A stretch of 40,578 bases of DNA. Source: an uncultured Porphyromonadaceae bacterium (GTDB lineage: Bacteria; Bacteroidota; Bacteroidia; Bacteroidales; Muribaculaceae). Both the position numbers and the translations under genes were made by a program. Positions 33,988-40,578 of this stretch are shown here, piece by piece (positions within the stretch are counted from its first letter, which is position 1; every line of letters starts with the position of its first letter). The notes beneath the pieces are model-generated. The model was given only the letters and a program-made list of their open reading frames with translations, ran no database searches and was not told the DNA's origin. The DNA lies in assembly GCA_902470475.1 (NCBI GenBank), contig CABRGT010000008.1, positions 1 through 40,578 on the forward strand, given 5' to 3'.

Positions 33988-35355
33988 TCACCGTCCGCCG
34001 CCGAGCGCATGATACAGCTTCACGACCCCCTGCAGTCTGTCGAAAGTCTGCTGCGCGGCGGTCAGCTGCGCCGACAATAGGGTCTGCTGCGCCGTGAGCA
34101 CCTCGAGATAGCTGCCGCTGTCGCTGTATGTCATGAGCAGCCGCGTGCACCTCACGGCCTCCTCAAGCTCTTCGATGCGCGACGCGCTCACCCGGAGCCG
34201 CTCGCCGGCCGTCTGCCACTGCGTCAGTGCGTCGTTCACATCCGCTCCGGCCTCGAGCAGTTTCTGTCGGAATGTGATCAACGCCTCCTGCTGCCGCGCG
34301 CGTGCTATCTCCAGATTAGCCTTGTTGCGCCCGCGGTTGAAAAGTGGCTGCACCAGCGAGCCTACGGCACTGAGCAACAGTTCTCCGGGGTTGACTATAG
34401 CCGCACCGCTGCTGTTGGTCCATCCGGCCGCGCCGCTCAGCGTAAGCGACGGATAGAACGCCGCACGCGCCACATTGGTGGCGTAGAACGCCGCCTGCAG
34501 GGCATACTCGGCCTGCCTTACGTCGGGCCTGTTGTCGAGCATCTGCAGAGGCACGCCCACGGCCAGAGTGTCCGGGGACGTCTGCTCCATAAGGTCGCCG
34601 CGCTCGATATGTCCGGGTACACGGCCCAGCACCATGCAGAGCGAGTTCTCCGTCGCCCGTATCTGCTGCGTCAGCTTGAGGATGGTATTCTCCACCTCCA
34701 TGCGGCTCGCACGCGCCTGCGCCACCGCCGCGGCATTCGACTCGCCGGCCTCCTTGCGCGCGCCAAGCGTGCGTATGATATCGTCCCAGGCTCCGAGCGA
34801 CCGGCGCGATATGTCGATCTGGCTGTCGAGCGCCAGCAGACTGTAATAGCTGTTGGCGACAGTGGCCACCAACTGCGCGGACACAGCCTGCCTGTAACAC
34901 CGTTCCTGCATCAGCGCGGCTTCGGCGCCCCGCTTCTGGGCGGTGATGCGACCTGTTATGTCGGGTTCCCACTCCGCCGACAGCCCCAGCGAGTACGTTC
35001 CCGGCGCCCCGTCGGAGCCGTAACGGGCCGCCGTCCCCTGTCCGTTGAACGATACCGACGGCAGATAGGCCATGCGGCCGGCCTTCAGCGTCGCCTCGGC
35101 CTCGGCGACCCGGAGCTGAGCCACGGCAAGGTCCGCATTGTTGGCCATTGCACTGTCGATCAGAGCCTGAAGATAGCTGTCTGTGAAAAATTCATGCCAC
35201 GGCACGGACGCTATCGTGGCCGTGTCGCCGGTCACGACGCTGTCGCCGAAGAGACCTTCCGGAGCCGACACTTCCGCCGGCCGTTCATATGTCCTGAATG
35301 TCGTGCACCCGGCCGACACGGCGCACAAAGCTACTATTACGGGGATGTGTTTCAT
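33988..35355 (-). CDS. Outer membrane efflux lipoprotein (NodT/TolC family)
   Basis: The protein has 455 residues. A signal peptide ends in the lipobox AVSAGC (Cys17). The typical outer membrane factor pattern is present: WHEFFTDSYLQALIDSAMAN, NADLAVAQLRVAEAEATLKAG, GLSAEWEPDITGRI and VPLQMLDNRPDVRQAEYALQ, repeated in two halves of helical barrel hairpins. It forms the exit duct of the tripartite pump. Its ATG overlaps the TGA of the pump gene (ATGA, 35352-35355). Last gene of the adaptor-pump-duct operon. Confidence 0.95.
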   Translation of the reverse strand: MKHIPVIVALCAVSAGCTTFRTYERPAEVSAPEGLFGDSVVTGDTATIASVPWHEFFTDSYLQALIDSAMANNADLAVAQLRVAEAEATLKAGRMAYLPSVSFNGQGTAARYGSDGAPGTYSLGLSAEWEPDITGRITAQKRGAEAALMQERCYRQAVSAQLVATVANSYYSLLALDSQIDISRRSLGAWDDIIRTLGARKEAGESNAAAVAQARASRMEVENTILKLTQQIRATENSLCMVLGRVPGHIERGDLMEQTSPDTLAVGVPLQMLDNRPDVRQAEYALQAAFYATNVARAAFYPSLTLSGAAGWTNSSGAAIVNPGELLLSAVGSLVQPLFNRGRNKANLEIARARQQEALITFRQKLLEAGADVNDALTQWQTAGERLRVSASRIEELEEAVRCTRLLMTYSDSGSYLEVLTAQQTLLSAQLTAAQQTFDRLQGVVKLYHALGGGR

Positions 35356-38300
35356 TTCGATTTCTTCTTGATTTCTTCTTTCTCAGCTTCTATCTGAAGG
35401 TCGGGCAGACACCCGTCGCCGAACTGCACCGGCCTGATTTTTTCCTGAAGTGTCTGGAACACTATAAACATAGCCGGCACGAAGAACAGCAGTGCCAGTG
35501 CTCCCACGAGCAGTCCGCCGATAACGCCGGCGCCGAGCGAGCTGTTGCCGTTGGCACCCGCGCCGGAGGCGAACATCAGCGGGAGCAGTCCGAAAATCAT
35601 GGCCAGCACAGTCATCAGAATGGGACGGAAGCGCGCCCTTGACGCTCCTACAGCCGACTGTATGAGCGACATGCCCGCCCGGCGGCGGTCCACGGCATAG
35701 CCCGTGACCAGAATAGCTGTCTTCGCAAGCAGGCCTATGAGCATGATCAGGCCCGTCTGAAGATATATATTGTTCTCAAGCCCCATGATACGTGCGAACA
35801 GGAAACTGCCCATCAGTCCGAACGGCACCGAAAGCAACACCGAGAACGGTATCAGGAAGCTTTCGTAGAGTCCGCATAGGATCAGGTACACGAACACGAA
35901 GCAGAAAAGGAAGATCAGCACCGTGTTGTCCGACGTCTCGCTTTCCTCGCGCGACAGGCCCGAGAATTCATAGCCGTAACCCTTGGGAAGCACCTCGGCG
36001 GCTGTCTGCCGCACAGCCTCGATCGCGTCGCCCGAGCTGTATCCGGGAGCGGCCTCGCCGTTGACGGCCATCGAGCTGTAGAGATTGAAGCGGCTCACTG
36101 ACTCGGGGCCGTAATCCTTGGTGATGGTCACGAAGTTACTCAGCGGCGCCATTCCCGATTCCGTGCGTGTCATGATCCGGTCGAGCGACTCCGGATCCAC
36201 CCGATAGCCGGGCGCGGCCTGTATCATAACGCGGTAAAGCTTCGAGAAGCGGTTGAAGTTCGACACATACGCGCCGCTGTAATATCCGGCCAGTGTCTCG
36301 AGGACGGCATCGGCCGTTGTACCGGCTCGCTCGCACTTCACCGGATCGACTTCAACCGTGTACTGCGGGAATCCGACATTGAACGTCGAATATGCCGCCG
36401 ATATCTCAGGGCGCTGCTGCAGCGCGGCGATCAGCCGCTGCCCTACGGCGAAGAGCGAGTCGGGACGCCCCCCGGCCATGTCCTGCACGTTGATTTCGAA
36501 GCCGCTGCTGACTCCGTAGCCGTCGATCAGCGGAGGCAGGAATGCGAACACCGACACATCGGCGATGTCGTTGCCGATGGCGTTGATGCGGTCCACGACA
36601 CTCTGTGCGTCGCTGCCGTCGGCCTTGCGGTCGGCCCAGTTGTGCAGCTTGACTATCAGCATGCCACTCGACGGACCCGCGCCGCCGATCAGGCCGTAAC
36701 CCACCGTCTCGCTGTAGAACTCGATTTCCGGTATGCTGTCGATGCGCGCCTCGATCTGTTTCATGATCTCGTTCGTCCGCGCTACGGACGATCCGGGCGG
36801 AGTGGTGATGTTGACCATGATCGAGCCGGTGTCCTCATCCGGCACCAGACCGGTCTTGGTCGTGTTCATGAAAAATACAAGCAGCACTATGGCAGCCGCA
36901 AGCGCGCCCCACATCACGGCCTTGCGGCGCACGAAGTAGATGACACCGCGCACGTATCTGTGCGTGAGGGTGCCGAACGCCGTGTTGAAGGCCATGCGGT
37001 AGCGTGCCGCCAGGCCGGGTCTTGAATCGCCTTCGGCTCCGGCATGGGGCTTCAGCATCAGCGCGCACAGCGCCGGCGACAGCGTCAGGGCGTTCACCGC
37101 CGATATGCCCACCGCAGCAGCCATCGTCAGGCCGAACTGTGTATAGAATGTACCCGACGTTCCGCCCATCATCGATACGGGCAGGAACACAGCCATGAAC
37201 ACCAGCGTGGTGGTCACGATAGCCGAAGTGATGCTTTTCATGGCGTCGGACGTGGCCATGAACGGCGACTTATAGCCTATGTCGAACCGCGCCTCCACAG
37301 CCTCCACCACGATGATCGCGTCATCGACCACGATGCCTATGGCCAACACCAGGGCGAAGAGCGTCAGCAGGTTGATCGAAAATCCGATCATCTTCATCAC
37401 AATGAAGGTTCCGACCAGCGACACTATGATCGAGATAGCGGGAATGATCACCGAGCGGACATCCTGCAGGAAGATGAACACTATGAGCACCACCAGAAAG
37501 AACGCCTCGAAAAGCGTCCTGACCACCTGATGCATCGAGGCGTCGAGAAAGTCCTTGGTCGAGAACACATCGCCGAATTCGACTCCCGCAGGCAGGGATG
37601 CCGACATGGCACTGATCTCGCGGTCGATGGCATTGATGACTTCCGTTGCGTTCGAGCCTGCGGTCTAGTACACCATAAACAGCGCGCCGGGATGACCGTT
37701 GGTCTGGCTGCGGTAGTTGTAGGCCTCGTCGCCGAGTTCCACATCGGCGATTTCTTTCAGGCGGAGCACCTCGCCGCCGGGCAGCGACCGGATCACGATC
37801 TCGCCGAATTCCTCGGGCGTCGACAGGCGTCCCTTGTATTTCATCGTGTACTGGAACACTCCCTCGTAGTTCTCTCCGAACGAACCGGTCGCCGACTCTA
37901 TATTCTGTGCCGCCAGCGCTGCCGTCACGTCGGCGGGAACCAGGCCGTACTGCCCCATGACATCCGGCCGCAGCCATATACGCATGCTGTAGTTCGAACC
38001 CAGCAGCGTCACCGCCCCCACGCCTGCGATTCGCTTAAGCCTCGGAATGACATTGATCGACAGATAGTTGTTCAGAAACTGCGTGTCATAGCTGTCGTCG
38101 GGGCTGTACAGCGTGATTGCCTTGAGCATCGACTTCTGCTGCTTGTTGGTGGTGACGCCGATCTTGGTCACCTCGGCCGGGAGCAGTCCGGCAGCGGTCG
38201 ACACGCGGTTCTGCACGTTGACAGCCGCCATGTCAGGGTCGGTTCCCTGCTCGAAATATATTGTCAGATAGGCATCGCCGGCGTTGGACGATATTGACGA

Positions 38301-38537
38301 GATGTAAGTCATGTTCTCGACGCCGTTGATCGCTTCCTCCAGCGGCACGATCACACTCTTCTCCACCGTCTCGGCATTGGCACCGGGGTACGATGTCGTC
38401 ACCTCAACCGTCGGAGGCGCTATATTGGGAAACTGCTCCACAGGCAGCCCGGCCAGCGCGATCAGGCCCAGCAGCAGTATCGCCGTCGAGATGACGATCG
38501 ACAGCACGGGCCGCTCTATAAAAGTCTTGACATTCAT
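35352..38537 (-). pseudogene. RND (HAE1-type) multidrug efflux pump, cut by an in-frame TAG
   Basis: Read through, the gene has 1061 codons, the normal RND length. Codon 291 is TAG (37667-37665). The protein reads ...GHPGALFMVY, TAG, TAGSNATEVINAIDREI..., exactly the place where homologues have segments like YQxPGANAxxV; CAG to TAG would be a single change. Domains: N-terminal helix and porter region (SIVISTAILLLGLIALAGLP; GTDPDMAAVNVQNRVSTA), the proton-relay aspartates in GIVVDDAIIVVEAVE, and the last helix bundle with GLLAKTAILVTGYAVD. RND pumps export drugs, bile acids and similar compounds by proton antiport. The rest is intact, with no other stop or frameshift, so recent mutation, read-through or sequencing error are all possible. 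Confidence 0.85.
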
Positions 38538-38547
38538 GAATTCGGTT

Positions 38548-39645
38548 TTATTTCAATGTTACTTCGGTTCCGTCGGTAAGATTGCCGACACCCTCGGTGA
38601 TGATCGTGTCGCCCGGTTCGAGACCCGACACCACAACGTACTTCCGCTGCTCGGGCACGGCGCGCACCCCGAGCCGCACGGCATGCGCGCGGCCGTCGGT
38701 CACGCGGTAGGCATATACCTTATCCTGAAGCTCATAGGTGGCCGACTGCGGTATGAGCACCACTGCATCTTCAGTCGTTACAATTCCGACGTTGCCGGAA
38801 CCGCCGCTGTGCAGCAGCCCGGCAACATTCGGAAAGACAGCCCGAAGCGACACACTGCCGGTTGCCGCATCGAGTACGCCGCTCATACTCTCTATATACC
38901 CCTCGGCGTCATACTCGGAGCCGTCGTTGAGGAAGAGTCTTACTGCGGGCATCGCCTCCAGCACGGCCTCACTGCTGCCATGCCGGCGTATCAGCCCGAT
39001 CATACGGTTTTCTGGAATGGAAAAATAGACGTATATCTGTGAGTTGTCCGACACGGTAGTCAGCGGAGTCGTCATCGACGGTCCGACCAGCTGACCGGCG
39101 CGGTACGGAATCGTGCCTACCACGCCGTCGCACGGACTGGTGATTACCGTATACGACAGGTCATTGCGTGCGTTTGTCAGCTGAGCCTCGCACTGCTGCA
39201 GGGCTGCTTCCGCTGCAAGCAGCGTGTTCTCGCCTTTCTTTAGCTCATGCTCCGATATGACTTTCTGAGCGTATAGCGCCTGCTTTCCGTCGTAATCGAG
39301 CCGCGCCGTAGCCACCTCGGCCTTCGCGGCTTCTACATTGGCCTGGGCCGTGAGCACTGCCGCACGGTAAGGCACCTGGTCGATGACAAAGAGGGTCTGT
39401 CCGCGCTTCACGCGCTGTCCCTCCCGCACATCCACCGACACGATCTTACCAGAAACCTGCGGAATAATCTGTACATCCTGGCGCCCGCGGAACGCGGCCG
39501 GATACCGCTCGACTGTCTCAAGCGCCGACTTCTCCACTTTCATCGACGCATATTCCCTGGCAGGTGCCTCTCCGGCTTCTTTATGACAGCCGCCCAGCGC
39601 GAGCGCTACGACCAGCGATGCGGCAAAAATCTTCTTCTTACTCAT
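38548..39645 (-). CDS. RND efflux periplasmic adaptor (membrane fusion protein) lipoprotein
   Basis: The protein has 365 residues. The lipobox is ALGGC (Cys20). PQVSGKIVSVDVREGQRVKR, GQTLFVIDQVPY, an alpha-hairpin (AQANVEAAKAEVATARLDYD) and SPCDGVVGTIPYRAGQLVGP are typical of AcrA-type adaptors, followed by the beta-barrel and membrane-proximal domain (VVVSGLEPGDTIITEGVGNL). It links the pump to the outer membrane duct. It is the first gene of the operon, ten bases before the pump gene, with a TAACTTTG -7 element upstream. Confidence 0.95.
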   Translation of the reverse strand: MSKKKIFAASLVVALALGGCHKEAGEAPAREYASMKVEKSALETVERYPAAFRGRQDVQIIPQVSGKIVSVDVREGQRVKRGQTLFVIDQVPYRAAVLTAQANVEAAKAEVATARLDYDGKQALYAQKVISEHELKKGENTLLAAEAALQQCEAQLTNARNDLSYTVITSPCDGVVGTIPYRAGQLVGPSMTTPLTTVSDNSQIYVYFSIPENRMIGLIRRHGSSEAVLEAMPAVRLFLNDGSEYDAEGYIESMSGVLDAATGSVSLRAVFPNVAGLLHSGGSGNVGIVTTEDAVVLIPQSATYELQDKVYAYRVTDGRAHAVRLGVRAVPEQRKYVVVSGLEPGDTIITEGVGNLTDGTEVTLK

Positions 39646-39686
39646 TTCTTTACTGAATTCTATGATTGGCTCAATTTTTCAAGGTG

Positions 39687-39694
39687 CAAAGTTA
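39687..39694 (-). promoter_or_regulatory. -7 element of the efflux operon
   Basis: The minus strand reads TAACTTTG, 42 bases before the adaptor ATG. A candidate -33 ATTG (39720-39717) has a spacing of 22, slightly long. Confidence 0.6.
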
Positions 39695-39782
39695 GACCTA
39701 TTCACCGGCCGGAGAACAATACAAATCCAAACACTTATGTCACTTTTGAAAACATCACAGCTCATTATTGCCTTAAAATTGC

Positions 39783-39790
39783 TAATTTTG
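39783..39790 (+). promoter_or_regulatory. -7 element of the divergent AraC gene
   Basis: TAATTTTG matches TAnnTTTG, 20 bases before ATG 39811. The 88 bases between the two divergent -7 elements (39695-39782) would hold shared operator sites. Confidence 0.55.
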
Positions 39791-39810
39791 CGTCATAAAC
39801 CGAAATCATC

Positions 39811-40578
39811 ATGAATCCCGGACCATATTTTTCCGACACCGTGACCGACATGCGCGCCGCACCCGGCAAGCCTCTCCGCACACGAGGCTGCATCATCATG
39901 ATCTGCCTCGAAGGTTTCAGTGTGATCGAATGCAACTTCTCACGGCGTACCTTCCGCCGCGGCGACATGGCGGTGATGTTCTCCGACACACTCTTCTCGG
40001 TCGAGAAGGTCAGCCGCTCGTTCACTGTCCGGAAATTTGAACTTTCCGTAGAACTATGCGACGAGGCGACTTTCATCTCCACAAGCGATTTTTTCGACTG
40101 GCTCGCCGCAAACCCGGTGGTCACGCTTTCCGACGACGGGCTTGACCGGATGCACGACTTCTTCAGGCTCATCGACAGCATCGACGCCGGATGCTCCCCG
40201 GTATTCCGCCATACTATACTGCGCAATTCGTGGCAGAACTTTTTTATCATGTTCGAATCTGTCGTCAAGCCGCTGCTCGACCGCAACGAGATCCGGACAA
40301 TCAGTTCGCCGCGACGCCTCTTCAACCGGTTCTGCCAGCTCCTGTGCGAGAACTGCCGCACACACCACGACGTGAAATTCTACGCCGACAGCCTGTGCAT
40401 CACACCCTACTACCTGTCGAGAATCACTTATCTGGTTTTCAAAGTATCCCCCAAGGAACTGATCGACCGGCAGCTCATGATGGAACTCAAGGCCATGCTC
40501 TCCTCGACCGATCTTTCCGTCAAGGAGATCGCCGACCGCTATCACTTCGAAAGCGCGTCGTACATGAGCCGGTATTTC
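39811..40578 (+). CDS. AraC-family transcriptional regulator (partial, 3' end outside window)
   Basis: The frame is open for 256 codons from ATG 39811 to the window edge. An N-terminal cupin-like sensor (GCIIMICLEGFSVIECNFSR, RTFRRGDMAVMFSDTLF) is followed by the beginning of the AraC HTH domain: VKFYADSLCITPYYLSRITY, VSPKELIDRQLMMELKAMLS and STDLSVKEIADRYHFESASY. Only the last part of the second HTH is missing. It is divergent to the efflux operon and is the likely regulator of it, as for many RND systems in Bacteroidetes. Ligand unknown. Confidence 0.9.
   Translation, partial: MNPGPYFSDTVTDMRAAPGKPLRTRGCIIMICLEGFSVIECNFSRRTFRRGDMAVMFSDTLFSVEKVSRSFTVRKFELSVELCDEATFISTSDFFDWLAANPVVTLSDDGLDRMHDFFRLIDSIDAGCSPVFRHTILRNSWQNFFIMFESVVKPLLDRNEIRTISSPRRLFNRFCQLLCENCRTHHDVKFYADSLCITPYYLSRITYLVFKVSPKELIDRQLMMELKAMLSSTDLSVKEIADRYHFESASYMSRYF

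Noticed and set aside
37044..38297. A 417-codon frame on the plus strand within the RND pump
   Set aside because: It has highly biased His/Arg content and is antisense to the pump, whose motifs are unmistakable. It also spans the TAG site only because it is in another frame.

Overview
The window looks like chromosomal DNA of a gut Bacteroidales bacterium, most likely Muribaculaceae. The evidence is the many TAnnTTTG-type -7 promoter elements, SusC/SusD and DUF4960 proteins, a hybrid two-component regulator, the rpmB-rpmG-DUF4295 cluster, a tmRNA with a Bacteroidetes-like tag, and a GC content that I judge to be well above 50%. The family assignment is inference; I ran no database search.

Layout. 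(1) 1-3832: the tail of one gene, then a complete large secreted GHL10-type (DUF187) glycoside hydrolase; the two share a nearly identical C-terminal 179 bp. (2) 3960-4737: ribosomal protein operon L28-L33-DUF4295 with a folded leader. (3) 4959-22614: a fructan (levan/inulin-type) utilisation locus. The minus strand carries SusC, SusD, a DUF4960 surface lipoprotein, a second DUF4960 protein and an unusual LamG+GH32 enzyme. A fructose-sensing-type hybrid two-component regulator (with a SpoU RNA methyltransferase directly behind it) lies in the middle, and the plus strand carries a divergent operon of GH32, MFS sugar transporter and fructokinase. The set matches the logic of the Bacteroides thetaiotaomicron levan locus: capture and cut fructan at the surface, import it through SusCD, release fructose in the periplasm, sense it with the regulator, then import and phosphorylate it. 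(4) 22704-23099: tmRNA (ssrA). (5) 23240-28967: three minus-strand secreted proteins of unknown function with related folds and tails; the first gene has a nine-base C tract at its signal peptide. (6) 29172-33851: small redox and flavin proteins (Nim-like, flavin reductase, NmrA-like), a PH-domain membrane protein, a helical-repeat protein, an MBL-fold hydrolase and an AraC regulator. (7) 33988-39645: a tripartite RND efflux operon (outer membrane factor, pump, adaptor), with a divergent AraC regulator running off the right edge.

The most unusual signal is that three genes in 31.4-38.5 kb (MBL hydrolase, AraC regulator, RND pump) are each cut by one in-frame TAG. The reading frame and homology continue unchanged behind it, and in the pump the TAG sits where glutamine is common. 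By my reading all 28 visible stop codons that end genes are TAA (16) or TGA (12), none TAG. This may mean amber suppression or reassignment, or it may be three separate nonsense mutations. Other points of interest are the possible poly-C phase switch, a 30-bp in-frame triplicated palindromic repeat inside the AraC gene, a GH32 with NECHG in place of NDPNG, and a family of shared C-terminal tails on six secreted proteins.
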